Origin: Hyphomicrobiales bacterium
Lineage (GTDB): Bacteria > Pseudomonadota > Alphaproteobacteria > Rhizobiales > Beijerinckiaceae
NCBI GenBank assembly: GCA_019247605.1
Contig: JAFBAS010000075.1
Span: 1-35,162, forward strand
Reading direction: 5' to 3'
Length of the DNA: 35,162 nt
Shown here: positions 15,693 through 24,281 of the stretch, piece after piece
Layout of the letters: each line of letters starts with the position of its first letter
How positions within the stretch are numbered: position 1 is the stretch's first letter
Notes under the pieces: generated by a model
Seen by the model: only the letters and a program-made list of their open reading frames with translations
Told to the model about the DNA's origin: nothing
Database searches by the model: none
Program-made: the position numbers and the translations under genes

Positions 15693-16898
15693 TCAGTGCG
15701 CCTGCCGATTGTGCTTCACCGCGATCGCCGCGCCGACGGTCGCTGCGAGCGCGCCGGCGATGAAGACGAATACGTAAGGCGTGAGTCCATTATCAATGAG
15801 CGCGCCCACCACCACGGGCGAAACGAGCGAGCCGAGGTCGAGCCCCGAATAGACGAAGCCGAACACCTTTCCCGTGGAGCCAGGAGGCGTGGCGGCCCGC
15901 ACCAGCATGTCGCGCGACGGGATGGTGAGGCCCGACATGAAGCCCATTGCGATCGCGGCGGCGAACACCAAAAGCGCCGGCATGGGCGCAAAGCCGATCA
16001 CGAGCGCGAGCGCCGCCGCGCCGAGGAGCCCCGCGCCGATGACGCGATCGTGATCCTTGGTCATGTCGGCCGCAAATCCACCGGCGAAAGAGCCGAAGGC
16101 GCTCGCGGCGAGATAGGCTGTGGTGATGGTCGTCGCGAGCGCGAGCGTGATCCCCTGCACCTGCGGCAACACCGTCGGAAAAAAGTTTTGCGTCGCGCCG
16201 CCCGCGGTTGCGAGAAGAGTGAAATAAAGGAATGCCATAAGGATCGGCAAGCTCATGAACATGGCAGTTCCGCTCTTTTGGCCGTCGCGTTTGGCTGCCG
16301 GATGGATGTGCCGGACGGTCGTGAGCTCGGAATGCTCGCTGGCGATGAAGGCGGCAAAAACAAGCCCGATCACGCCGACCGCCATCAGCGCGCCGCGCCA
16401 GCCGAGCCATTGCGACAAGAAGAGCATGGTGATCGGCGCAAGCGTCCAGCCGATGGTGCCGCTCACCGTGTGCACCGAATAGGCGCGCGCCATGCGCGAG
16501 GCGGAGACCCGCGCCGTCAACACCGAATAGTCCGCCGGATGGAACACCGAGTTGCCGATGCCGCCGAGCGCGGCGAGTGGCAGCAGCATCCAATAATTTT
16601 GCGCAAAGCCGATGCCGAGCATGGCGAGGCCGAGGCAGGCGATGCCTGCCGGCAAGACGCGGTGCGCGCCGAAGCGATCGACGATGAAGCCCATGGCCAC
16701 TTGCGCGAAAGCCGAAGTGAAGAAAAACACCGACATCATCACGCCGAGCGCGACGAAATCGACGGCGAAGCCCGTCTTCATCAGCGGAAAGAGCGGAGGG
16801 AGCACGAGCTGAAAAAAATGGCTCGCGCAATGGGCGCCCCCGATGAGGCCGATGACGCGTGCATCACGTCTGGGGGCGTCAAGCGCAATATCGGTCAT
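15693..16898 (-). CDS. Major facilitator superfamily (MFS) transporter
   Basis: This 401-residue protein has about twelve membrane segments in two halves separated by a charged loop near residues 185-205. Between segments 2 and 3 lies the MFS loop motif, here G-F-I-V-D-R-F-G-A-H-R. The start is ATG 16898, preceded by GGAGGAG; the frame extends upstream only through the 58-bp repeat array, which is not protein-coding. A secondary-carrier role is clear, but the substrate is not. Being convergent with pobA and sharing an upstream sequence element with it, an aromatic acid or related compound is possible. The 5' control region consists of tandem palindromic repeats that begin 16 bases before the start codon. 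Confidence 0.88.
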   Translation of the reverse strand: MTDIALDAPRRDARVIGLIGGAHCASHFFQLVLPPLFPLMKTGFAVDFVALGVMMSVFFFTSAFAQVAMGFIVDRFGAHRVLPAGIACLGLAMLGIGFAQNYWMLLPLAALGGIGNSVFHPADYSVLTARVSASRMARAYSVHTVSGTIGWTLAPITMLFLSQWLGWRGALMAVGVIGLVFAAFIASEHSELTTVRHIHPAAKRDGQKSGTAMFMSLPILMAFLYFTLLATAGGATQNFFPTVLPQVQGITLALATTITTAYLAASAFGSFAGGFAADMTKDHDRVIGAGLLGAAALALVIGFAPMPALLVFAAAIAMGFMSGLTIPSRDMLVRAATPPGSTGKVFGFVYSGLDLGSLVSPVVVGALIDNGLTPYVFVFIAGALAATVGAAIAVKHNRQAH

Positions 16899-17284
16899 AA
16901 ACGGCTCCTCCGGGTCCGGCCCCGACAAATGGTCCGCATTTGTCGGAAAAGGCCTGACCACAACTCTATGTGTCCGGCCCCGACAAACGGCTCCCATTTG
17001 TCGGAAAAGGTCTGACCACAACTCTGTGCGTCGAGCCCCGACAAATGGCCCCCATTTGCGAAAAGCCCGACCATAACTCCACAAAATCAGGGATGGTTTC
17101 TCTGACGGATGGGGAGCATCCACCAGAATCGATCCACCAGACTCCCGTCCTCATACTCCGAACCCGTGTTTGGCGCATCGTCATCGGCACATATCTTGAA
17201 TGCTCGAAAACCGGTTCGAGCTTCGAGTCGATAAATGCTAGCCAATCCCGTAAAGCTCCCCATTTATCGCGCAAAGGCTCTTCA
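16899..17284. other. 386-base intergenic region between MFS gene and zwf
   Basis: The half nearest the MFS gene is filled by the 58-bp repeat array. From about 17084 to 17284, on the zwf side, I see no gene, repeat or clear promoter box; this part must hold the zwf start signals. AAAGG near 17274 is the likely zwf ribosome site. Confidence 0.6.
16914..17083. repeat. Three tandem copies of a 58-bp palindrome-containing repeat
   Basis: Copies start at 16914, 16972 and 17030, an exact 58-base period; the third is slightly shortened. Each unit opens with GTCCGGCCCCGACAAA or a close variant. It then has an inverted repeat, which in copy 1 is a perfect 10-base arm pair, CCGACAAATG and CATTTGTCGG, around five bases at 16922-16946. 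Copy 2 has one mismatch and copy 3 a decayed right arm. The unit closes with GGAAAAGGCCTGACCACAAC or a variant. Copy 1 abuts the MFS ribosome site. Divergence between copies shows that the array is not newly made. It may be an operator array, leader RNA hairpins or a dispersed repeat family. Confidence 0.9.
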
Positions 17285-18763
17285 ATGGTTTCGCGGATCA
17301 TCAGCGTCGAGGCTTTCGATCTCGTCGTCTTCGGCGGAACGGGCGACCTTGCCCATCGCAAGCTCTTTCCGGCGCTCTTCCAGCGTGACAGCGACGGTCA
17401 ATTCACCGAACCGACGCGGATCATCAGCGTGGCTCGACGCGAGATGAGCGAGGAGAAGTTTCGCGAGAGCGTCGCGGTCTCACTTCGCGCTTTCGTCGGC
17501 AAGGACGTGACCGCATCGCCGGCGTTCAAGCGCTTCCTCGAGAGAATCCAGCATGTCTCGGTCGATGTGACGGGCGAGAAGGGGTGGCGCGAGCTCGCCG
17601 AGAAACTCGCCGGCGGCGAGGAGCGCGTGCGCGCCTTTTACCTCGCGACAAGCCCCGAGCTTTTCGGCCCGATCGCGGAACAACTCGCAAAGCATCATCT
17701 CGTCACGCCGAAGGCTCGCATCATTGTCGAGAAGCCCATCGGACATGACGGCGCATCCGCCGCGAAAATCAACGATGCCATTGGCGCCGTGTTCAAGGAG
17801 CCGCAGATCTTCCGGATCGATCACTACCTCGGCAAGGAGACCGTTCAGAACCTCATGGCCTTGCGCTTCGCCAATGCGCTCTTCGAGCCCGTGTGGAATT
17901 CCGCTCATATCGACCATGTGCAGATCACGGTCGCCGAGACCATCGGGGTCGAGAAGCGCGCCGAATATTACGACGCTTCCGGCGCGCTGCGCGACATGGT
18001 GCAAAACCACATGCTCCAGCTTCTTTGCCTCGTTGCCATGGAGCCTCCCTCGGCGTTCGCGGCCGATGCCTTGCGTGACGAGAAGCTCAAGGTCCTCAAA
18101 GCGCTCGTGCCGATCACCGACGCCAACGCTTCGAGCCTCACTGTGAGAGGCCAATACCGCGCGGGCGCGGTCGATGGAGAGGCGGTGCCAGGCTATCTCG
18201 AGGAACTCGGCAAGAAGGCCTCCAACACCGAGACTTTCGTCGCCATCAAGGCGGGCGTGGCGAATTGGCGTTTCGCCGGCGTGCCTTTCTATTTGCGCAC
18301 CGGCAAACGTTTGCCGCAGCGCGTTTCCGACATCGAGGTCGCCTTCCGGCCCGTGCCGCATGCGATCTTCGATGGAGGCACGAACACCATCCCCGCCAAT
18401 CGGCTCGTGATCCGGCTTCAGCCAGATGAGGGGATCAAGCTCTGGCTGATGATCAAGGAACCCGGCCCCGGCGGGATGCGGCTCCAGCATGTGCCTCTCG
18501 ACATGAGCTTCGCCGAAGCTTTCACGGGACATGTCCCGGAGGCTTATGAACGCCTTGTCATGGATGTGATCCGCGGCAATCAATCCTTGTTCATGCGCCG
18601 TGACGAGGTCGAAGCGGCCTGGCGCTGGATCGATCCGATCCTCGAGGCGTGGAGCCGCGCCGGAGAGGCGCCCCGGCCTTACATAGCGGGGACCTGGGGT
18701 CCCGCGGCGTCGATCGCGCTCGTCGAGCGGGACGGGAGGACGTGGAATGAGGATCTCGCGTAG
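17285..18763 (+). CDS. zwf: Glucose-6-phosphate 1-dehydrogenase
   Basis: This 492-residue enzyme oxidises glucose 6-phosphate to 6-phosphogluconolactone with NAD(P)+, the entry step of the pentose-phosphate and Entner-Doudoroff routes. The coenzyme motif V-F-G-G-T-G-D-L-A-H-R-K lies at residues 15-26 and the substrate-site motif R-I-D-H-Y-L-G-K-E begins at residue 177. The downstream block F-Y-L-R-T-G-K-R-L lies near 340. The frame is open through the repeats upstream, but ATG 17285 gives the normal N-terminus and length. Pgl and edd, often beside zwf, are absent here; gnd and gntK lie about 13 kb further on. Confidence 0.96.
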   Translation: MVSRIISVEAFDLVVFGGTGDLAHRKLFPALFQRDSDGQFTEPTRIISVARREMSEEKFRESVAVSLRAFVGKDVTASPAFKRFLERIQHVSVDVTGEKGWRELAEKLAGGEERVRAFYLATSPELFGPIAEQLAKHHLVTPKARIIVEKPIGHDGASAAKINDAIGAVFKEPQIFRIDHYLGKETVQNLMALRFANALFEPVWNSAHIDHVQITVAETIGVEKRAEYYDASGALRDMVQNHMLQLLCLVAMEPPSAFAADALRDEKLKVLKALVPITDANASSLTVRGQYRAGAVDGEAVPGYLEELGKKASNTETFVAIKAGVANWRFAGVPFYLRTGKRLPQRVSDIEVAFRPVPHAIFDGGTNTIPANRLVIRLQPDEGIKLWLMIKEPGPGGMRLQHVPLDMSFAEAFTGHVPEAYERLVMDVIRGNQSLFMRRDEVEAAWRWIDPILEAWSRAGEAPRPYIAGTWGPAASIALVERDGRTWNEDLA

Positions 18764-18876
18764 CGAGCCGTCATCGCTCTAGCGTAACATCGTGAAGGGT
18801 TTTCACGTAAATGTTAGGCCGGGAAACCTAATTGTTGCCGTAACTGGGCGATAGCGACCTCGGCGAGGAGATCGAG

Positions 18877-19860
18877 ATGATCATTCGCAGCCGCAACGGC
18901 AACGACATTCGTCCTTCGGAGATCACCCCGAAGCAAGTACACATGAATCGCCGCGAGCTCATGGGCAAGGCGGCAGGCCTCGGAGCGGGCGCCTTGGCCG
19001 GAGGCGTTTCTCTTCCGCTCGCGAGCCTTTCGTCCTCACCAGCGCAAGCCGCGGCGCTCAGTTTCGAGAAGGGCAAATTCTCGACAAGCGAGCCGGTGAC
19101 CGCGCGCGAATACGTGACAACCTACAACAACTATTACGAATTCGGCGTCGACAAGGGCGATCCGGGCCAGAACGCCCATACGCTCACCACGAAGCCGTGG
19201 ACCGTGAAGGTCGAAGGGCTCGTCGCAAAGCCCGCCGATTATGCACTCGAGGATTTCGTGAAGCCCTTCACGCTCGAGCAGCGGATTTACCGCCATCGTT
19301 GTGTCGAGGGCTGGTCGATGGTGATCCCTTGGGTCGGCTTCCCTCTCGCGAAGGTGCTCGAGCGCGCCGAACCTTTGGGAAGCGCCAAGTTCGTGGCTTT
19401 CGAGACGCTCATGCGGCCCGCCGAAATGCCCGGCCAACGCGGCCTCTTTCAGCCGCTCGAATGGCCTTACGTCGAGGGATTGCGGATCGACGAGGCCATG
19501 CACCCGCTCACGCTTCTCGCCACTGGAATCTTCGACGAGACGCTTCCCAATCAGAATGGCGCGCCGTTGCGCCTCGTCGTGCCGTGGAAATATGGGTTCA
19601 AGGGCATCAAGTCGATCGTGCGCATCAAGCTCGTCGACAACGTGCCACCGACCACCTGGAACATCCAGAACTCGAACGAATACGGCTTTTACTCCAATGT
19701 GAATCCGGAGGTGGATCATCCGCGCTGGAGCCAGAAGACGGAGCGCCGGATCGGGGAGGGTGGGCTTCTGGTGAAACGCCGCGAGACGCTTCCCTTCAAC
19801 GGTTATGCCGATGAGGTCGCAAGCCTCTATTCCGGCATGGATTTGCGCAAGTTCTTTTGA
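18877..19860 (+). CDS. msrP: Protein-methionine-sulfoxide reductase catalytic subunit MsrP
   Basis: This 327-residue periplasmic molybdopterin enzyme of the sulfite-oxidase fold repairs oxidised methionines in envelope proteins, with electrons from MsrQ. A Tat signal with N-R-R-E-L-M-G-K at about residues 24-31 follows a short N-terminal extension, as in E. coli MsrP. It ends near the S-P-A-Q-A-A-A stretch. The molybdenum-ligating cysteine is in [15 protein letters not shown] near residue 147. GAGGAG before ATG 18877 supports the start. The gene ends in a one-base overlap with msrQ, so they form an operon. The 113 bases upstream include a small hairpin (18791-18807) of unknown role. Confidence 0.96.
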   Translation: MIIRSRNGNDIRPSEITPKQVHMNRRELMGKAAGLGAGALAGGVSLPLASLSSSPAQAAALSFEKGKFSTSEPVTAREYVTTYNNYYEFGVDKGDPGQNAHTLTTKPWTVKVEGLVAKPADYALEDFVKPFTLEQRIYRHRCVEGWSMVIPWVGFPLAKVLERAEPLGSAKFVAFETLMRPAEMPGQRGLFQPLEWPYVEGLRIDEAMHPLTLLATGIFDETLPNQNGAPLRLVVPWKYGFKGIKSIVRIKLVDNVPPTTWNIQNSNEYGFYSNVNPEVDHPRWSQKTERRIGEGGLLVKRRETLPFNGYADEVASLYSGMDLRKFF

Positions 19861-20534
19861 TGACCGTCGAGGCTCCTTCGTTGCCGCGAGCGCGAGCCGT
19901 CCCAAGAGGCGGCAAAGGGCTCGTGGCAAATTGGCAAGTCCCGAAACTCCTCGTCTATGCCTTAGGCTTCATCCCCGCCCTCTGGTGGTTCGAGCTCGGG
20001 CTCACGGACCAGCTCGGCGCCGATCCGATGAAAGCGCTCGAGCATGCGCTCGGACTTTGGGCACTGCGCTTCCTCATCGCGAGCCTCACGATCACGCCTT
20101 TGCGGCAGCTCACCGGCATCAACCTCGTCCGCTATCGGCGCGTACTTGGGCTCTTGTGCTTTTATTACGTGGTGATGCACCTTTTGACCTATCTCGTTCT
20201 CGACCAGGGGCTCGATCTCTCCGCGATCGTCGCCGATGTTCTCAAGCGTCTCTACATCACGATCGGCATGGCCGCCTTCATCATTCTCGTGCCGCTCGCG
20301 ATCACGTCGAATAATTTCGCGATCCGTCGCCTCGGCGCGCAGGCTTGGAACCGCATTCACCGCTGGGTGTATCTCGTCGCGATCCTCGCGGTGCTGCATT
20401 TCCTGCTTTCCGTGAAGGTGCCTATCGAGCCGCTTTTCTACGCGGCGCTCGTCGCCATCCTGCTGGGTTACCGGCTCGTGCGCTCGGCTTTGCGGGAGCG
20501 GGGCGGGAGGGGATCGGCGCGAGGGGTGGGCTGA
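19860..20534 (+). CDS. msrQ: Protein-methionine-sulfoxide reductase heme-binding subunit MsrQ
   Basis: This 224-residue inner-membrane b-type cytochrome passes electrons from the quinone pool or flavin reductase to MsrP. It has about six membrane helices. Candidate heme-ligand histidines lie in Y-Y-V-V-M-H-L-L-T-Y and in H-R-W-V-Y-L-V-A-I-L-A-V-L-H, and P-L-R-Q-L-T-G is a family hallmark. ATG 19860 shares its first base with the msrP stop (TGATG), so translation is coupled. A perfect eight-base-pair hairpin covers its stop codon. Confidence 0.95.
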   Translation: MTVEAPSLPRARAVPRGGKGLVANWQVPKLLVYALGFIPALWWFELGLTDQLGADPMKALEHALGLWALRFLIASLTITPLRQLTGINLVRYRRVLGLLCFYYVVMHLLTYLVLDQGLDLSAIVADVLKRLYITIGMAAFIILVPLAITSNNFAIRRLGAQAWNRIHRWVYLVAILAVLHFLLSVKVPIEPLFYAALVAILLGYRLVRSALRERGGRGSARGVG

Positions 20535-20544
20535 AGGCCCACCC
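20524..20544. terminator. Hairpin over the msrQ stop codon, convergent with the antitoxin gene
   Basis: GGGTGGGC and GCCCACCC form a perfect eight-base-pair stem around a five-base loop. It lies between the convergent ends of msrQ and the toxin-antitoxin ORF. Neither side has a T-run, so it is at best part of a Rho-dependent or processing signal. Confidence 0.35.
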
Positions 20545-20570
20545 GCATGGAGGTCGGCCCTCGAGGAGAT

Positions 20571-21128
20571 TTAAGCTCGTTGCCTGATTCTTGGCTTCGC
20601 GCCCTTAGTCGCAATTGCATCACGTCCTCCGCGAATATGTGGCGCGCTATGCTCTCGTTGCCGGCGGCGAGAGTGAAAGCCTACGTTTATCTCAATGTCT
20701 TCGTCGATCTTACCAAGGATCGCGATCATCCGGTCGAGCGTGAAACGACGTAGCTGCGCGTTGCGGATGCGAGAAAATTCCGAATGGGATACACCAGTAA
20801 GCCGCTCGGCGTCGCGCGTCGAGAGCTTGCGCTCATCGAGTGTACGAATGATCTTCGCGGCGATCATGGCGCGTGCCTGCTCGAGCCCCGCATTCGGCCG
20901 ACCAAAGTCGCGATACACGTTACCGTTGCCGCGCACCAGCTCGAATTCGTCCTCGCTCATATTAAAGCCACCTCCACCATCGACGCCCTTGAACGGCTTG
21001 GCGTTATCGGACTTGCCGCCTTCGGCGGCTATCGCCAGAGCGTCGAGCGCGTCGCTTTGAACCTCGCGCGGGAAGGCCTCAAAATCCTTTCGGGCTGCCC
21101 TGATCCACGAGATCGGCCGAGTTTGCAT
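20571..21128 (-). CDS. Fused ORF: truncated RelE/HigB-type toxin joined to XRE-family antitoxin
   Basis: This single 185-residue frame has two parts. Residues 1 to about 52 look like the start of a phage Gp49/HigB-like toxin (R-P-I-S-W-I-R-A-A-R-K-D-F-E-A-F-P, then A-K-P-F-K-G-V-D-G-G). That similarity stops where the toxin's catalytic core should begin. From Met57 the sequence is that of a complete partner antitoxin: M-S-E-D-E-F-E-L-V, then a helix-turn-helix with L-S-T-R-D-A-E-R-L-T-G-V-S-H-S-E-F-S-R-I-R. A ribosome site lies before codon 57, so the antitoxin may be made alone. The toxin is almost certainly inactive. It stands between msrQ and the RND operon. Confidence 0.75.
   Translation of the reverse strand: MQTRPISWIRAARKDFEAFPREVQSDALDALAIAAEGGKSDNAKPFKGVDGGGGFNMSEDEFELVRGNGNVYRDFGRPNAGLEQARAMIAAKIIRTLDERKLSTRDAERLTGVSHSEFSRIRNAQLRRFTLDRMIAILGKIDEDIEINVGFHSRRRQREHSAPHIRGGRDAIATKGAKPRIRQRA
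20958..20977 (-). promoter_or_regulatory. Internal ribosome site and start codon of the antitoxin
   Basis: On the minus strand GGAGGT lies nine bases before an in-frame ATG at 20960, inside the fused toxin-antitoxin frame. In an intact system this would be the antitoxin's own start, just after or overlapping the toxin end. It suggests that the antitoxin part (20571-20960) is translated on its own. Confidence 0.5.
20961..21128 (-). pseudogene. N-terminal remnant of a HigB/Gp49-like toxin
   Basis: About 52 residues of a toxin normally near 110 residues long remain, and the RNase core is gone. The loss looks like one internal deletion that joined toxin codon 52 or so to the leader of the antitoxin gene while keeping the frame. 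The missing region is inferred from family knowledge; no second copy is present for comparison. Confidence 0.55.
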
Positions 21129-21182
21129 TCGTCATGGTGACATATTTGGCACCAGCCTGCAAGCCGTTCTATTGCAAGACTT

Positions 21183-24100
21183 TCAAGTCGCCGCCGGTGC
21201 GGCGTGCGGCTCATCGGAACGTCGCCATCGCCAGAAGCGCGAAAGGCGCGCCATCTGCAAATAGATCACCGGCGTCGTGTAGAGCGTGAGCGCCTGCGAC
21301 AGGATGAGACCGCCCACGATGGTGATGCCGAGAGGGCGGCGAAGCTCCGCGCCCGCGCCCGTGGCGATAGCGAGCGGAATGGCGCCGAAGAGGGCAGCGA
21401 GCGTCGTCATCAGGATCGGGCGGAAGCGCTCGATGCAGGCCTCGAGGATCGATTCGGACGGTCGCAACCCGCGCACGCGCTCCGCGTGAATGGCGAAATC
21501 CACGAGCATGATGCCGTTCTTCTTCACGATGCCGATGAGGAGGATGATGCCGATGAAGGCGATCACCGTGAGGTCGAGCCCCGCCACGTTGATCGCGATC
21601 AGCGCGCCGAGCCCCGCCGACGGCAGCGTCGAGATGATGGTCACCGGATGCACGAGGCTCTCGTAAAGCACGCCGAGCACGATGTAGACGGCAAGCAGCG
21701 CCACAAGGATGAGCACGCCCTGGCCGCTCGAATTATCGGCGATGGCCTTGGCGTCGCCCGCGAACTCGGCATGCAGGCCCGCCGGCAGGTGCATGTCGTC
21801 GACAGCCTTTTGTATGGCGTCGGTCGCGGCACCGGCCGGCGCGTTCGGCGGAAGGTTGTAGGTGATCGTGATCGACGGAAACTGGCCTTCGTGATTGACC
21901 ACGAGCGGCGCGGAAGTGCGCTCGACACGCGCGACGGAAGATAATGGCACGGCGACGTGATTTCGTCCCGGGACGTAAAGATCCGCGAAATCGGAGGGGT
22001 CGCGTGAACGCGACGGCGTGACCTCGAGCACAACGCGATACTGGTTGCGCTGAGAAAAAATCGTCGAGACCTGTCTTTGCGCATAGGCGTCCCCGAGCGC
22101 GTTGTCGATGTCTTGAATGGCGACGCCGAGGCGCGAGGCGGCGTCGCGGTCGATCACGACATTCGCCTCGAGCCCGCCCTTCTCGCGATCGGACGCAACA
22201 TCGACCAGGCCCGGCACCTTCCGGATGCGCTCGAGGACCTTCGGAAACCATTCCACGAGCTCGGCGAAATTCGGATCCCAGAGCGTGAACTGGTATTGCG
22301 CCTTGCCTTGCCTTGCGCCCGAACGCAAATCCTGCACCGGGAAGAAATAGACGCGCAGCCCCGCGAGCCTGTCCAGCTTCTCTCGCATGCGCGCGATGAC
22401 CTGGAGCGCGGAGAGCTTGCGCTCGGCTTCGGGCTTGAGACTCACATAGAAAGTGCCGTGGTTTACGGTCGATTGGCCGCCGACAAAAGAAGAGACGCCC
22501 GCGACCGCGGGATCCGAAACCACGATGTCTCCGGCCTTCTGCTGTAGCTGTGTCATCGCCGGGAACGAGATATCGGGCGAAGCCTCGGCGAAACCGAAAA
22601 GGAGGCCGGTATCGTCCTGAGGAAAATAGCCCTTTGGGGTGGTGCGGAAGAGCTCGACCGTGAGCGCTATGGTCGCGAGCGTCACGAGCAGCATCAGCCA
22701 AGGGTGCCGAAGCCCGATGCGCAAGGTTCGCGCATAGGCTTGCGTGAGATGCGCGAGAGAGCCCTCGATCGCCCGATCATACCAGCGCGGCTTCGCGCCA
22801 TCCTCGCGGCGCATGAAGCGCCCGCAGATCATCGGCGTGACGGTGAGCGATACGAAGGTCGACACCACGATCGCGAAGACAAGCGTAAGCGAGAACTCGC
22901 GAAAGAGCCGCCCGAGTATTCCCTGCATGAACAGGAGCGGGATGAAGGCTGCGATCAACGACACGGAGATCGACACCACCGTGAAGCCGATCTGGCGCGC
23001 GCCGACGAGCGCGGCCTCGAGCCGGCCCATCCCGGTTTCCATGTTGCGGTGAATGTTCTCGATCATCACGATCGCGTCATCGACGACGAAACCGACCGAG
23101 ATCGTGATCGCCATGAGCGAGAGGTTGTCGAGCGTGAAGCCGGCAAGCCACATGGCGGCGCAGGTGCCAGAGAGCGACAGGGGCACCGTGATGCCGGCGG
23201 CGATGGTGGGAGTGGCGCGCCGCAAGAACAGGAAAACCACCATCATCACGAGCGCGATGGCGATCATCAAGGTGCGCTGGATGTCGTTGATCGAGGCACG
23301 GATGGTGAGGGTGCGATCGGCCATCACCTCGATGTTCACGCCCGCCGGGATCAAGCGCCGCAATTGCGGGATCAGCGCCTTCACCCGGTCGACGGTCTCG
23401 ATCACGTTGGCGTTGGCCTGCTTGGTCACGATGAGCAGCACGGCAGGCTTGCGGTTGTACCAGCCCGCCGCGCGGCTGTTGCGCACGCCGCGCTCGATCT
23501 GCGCGATCTGAGAGAGCTTGACGATGGTTCCGTTGGCCGCCGTCACCACGATGTCGCGGTAATCCTGCAAGGCGGTTATCCGATCATTGGTGCCGATCGT
23601 CTCGCTTTGCGTTTCGTTCTCGAAGCTGCCGAGCTGGTTCGGCGCATTGGCATTCACGATCGCGGTGCGGATGGCCTCGAGGCTGATGCCCATGGCCGCC
23701 AACCGCGCCGGATCGACGCGCACCCGGATGGCGGGCTGCTCGGCGCCGTTCACGGTGACCTCGCCCACACCGTCGACTTGCGAAATCCGCTGCGCGATCA
23801 CCGTGTCGGCCGCGTCGTAGACGGCGCTCGGTGGCAGCGTGTCGGACGTAAGCGCGAGAATGATGACGGGCGCGGCCGCCGGGTTTGCTTTGCGGAAGCT
23901 CGGAAGCGTCGGCAGGTCGCCCGGCAGATCGGTCGCGGCTGCGTTGAGCGCCGCTTGCACGTCGCGAGCCGCGTTGTCGATGTTGCGATCGAGATCGAAC
24001 TGGATCGCGATGGTGGAGGAGCCGAGCGTCGAATTCGAGGTGACCTCGTTGACGCCGGCGATCTCGCCGAGATGGCGTTCGAGAGGGGCCGCGACGGAAG

Positions 24101-24281
24101 CCGCCATTGTTTCCGGATCGGCGCCAGGTCGCGTCGCGATGACGCGGATGACCGGAAATTCCACAGAGGGGAGGCTCGCCACGGGCAAAAATGCGTAAGC
24201 GACGGCGCCCACGAGAAACAAACCGATCGCCATCAGCGTCGTGCCGACGGGCCGCCGGATGAAGGGTGCGGAGATGTTCAT
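21183..24281 (-). CDS. RND multidrug efflux permease, MdtC-like
   Basis: This 1032-residue inner-membrane proton-drug antiporter of the HAE1 RND family begins I-S-A-P-F-I-R-R-P-V. It has twelve membrane segments and two large periplasmic domains. The proton-relay aspartate pair is in G-F-V-V-D-D-A-I-V-M-I-E-N-I-H-R-N near residue 405. ATG 24281 overlaps the stop of the upstream permease by one base (TGATG); a GTG one codon earlier is in frame. It is the second of two unlike permeases, as MdtC follows MdtB in E. coli, so a heteromeric pump is likely. It is the last gene of the operon. Confidence 0.93.
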   Translation of the reverse strand: MNISAPFIRRPVGTTLMAIGLFLVGAVAYAFLPVASLPSVEFPVIRVIATRPGADPETMAASVAAPLERHLGEIAGVNEVTSNSTLGSSTIAIQFDLDRNIDNAARDVQAALNAAATDLPGDLPTLPSFRKANPAAAPVIILALTSDTLPPSAVYDAADTVIAQRISQVDGVGEVTVNGAEQPAIRVRVDPARLAAMGISLEAIRTAIVNANAPNQLGSFENETQSETIGTNDRITALQDYRDIVVTAANGTIVKLSQIAQIERGVRNSRAAGWYNRKPAVLLIVTKQANANVIETVDRVKALIPQLRRLIPAGVNIEVMADRTLTIRASINDIQRTLMIAIALVMMVVFLFLRRATPTIAAGITVPLSLSGTCAAMWLAGFTLDNLSLMAITISVGFVVDDAIVMIENIHRNMETGMGRLEAALVGARQIGFTVVSISVSLIAAFIPLLFMQGILGRLFREFSLTLVFAIVVSTFVSLTVTPMICGRFMRREDGAKPRWYDRAIEGSLAHLTQAYARTLRIGLRHPWLMLLVTLATIALTVELFRTTPKGYFPQDDTGLLFGFAEASPDISFPAMTQLQQKAGDIVVSDPAVAGVSSFVGGQSTVNHGTFYVSLKPEAERKLSALQVIARMREKLDRLAGLRVYFFPVQDLRSGARQGKAQYQFTLWDPNFAELVEWFPKVLERIRKVPGLVDVASDREKGGLEANVVIDRDAASRLGVAIQDIDNALGDAYAQRQVSTIFSQRNQYRVVLEVTPSRSRDPSDFADLYVPGRNHVAVPLSSVARVERTSAPLVVNHEGQFPSITITYNLPPNAPAGAATDAIQKAVDDMHLPAGLHAEFAGDAKAIADNSSGQGVLILVALLAVYIVLGVLYESLVHPVTIISTLPSAGLGALIAINVAGLDLTVIAFIGIILLIGIVKKNGIMLVDFAIHAERVRGLRPSESILEACIERFRPILMTTLAALFGAIPLAIATGAGAELRRPLGITIVGGLILSQALTLYTTPVIYLQMARLSRFWRWRRSDEPHAAPAAT

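Noticed and set aside
15438-17015. Plus-strand open frame of 525 residues antisense to the MFS gene
   Set aside because: Charged, low-complexity product (many Arg, His, Glu, Asp) that mirrors the MFS codons, with no start signal.
16914-17083. CRISPR array
   Set aside because: The 58-base units follow each other with no unique spacers, and no cas gene is near.
16970-17284. N-terminal extension of Zwf through the repeat region
   Set aside because: The open frame crosses the non-coding repeats; the normal Zwf start at 17285 gives the usual length and motif positions.
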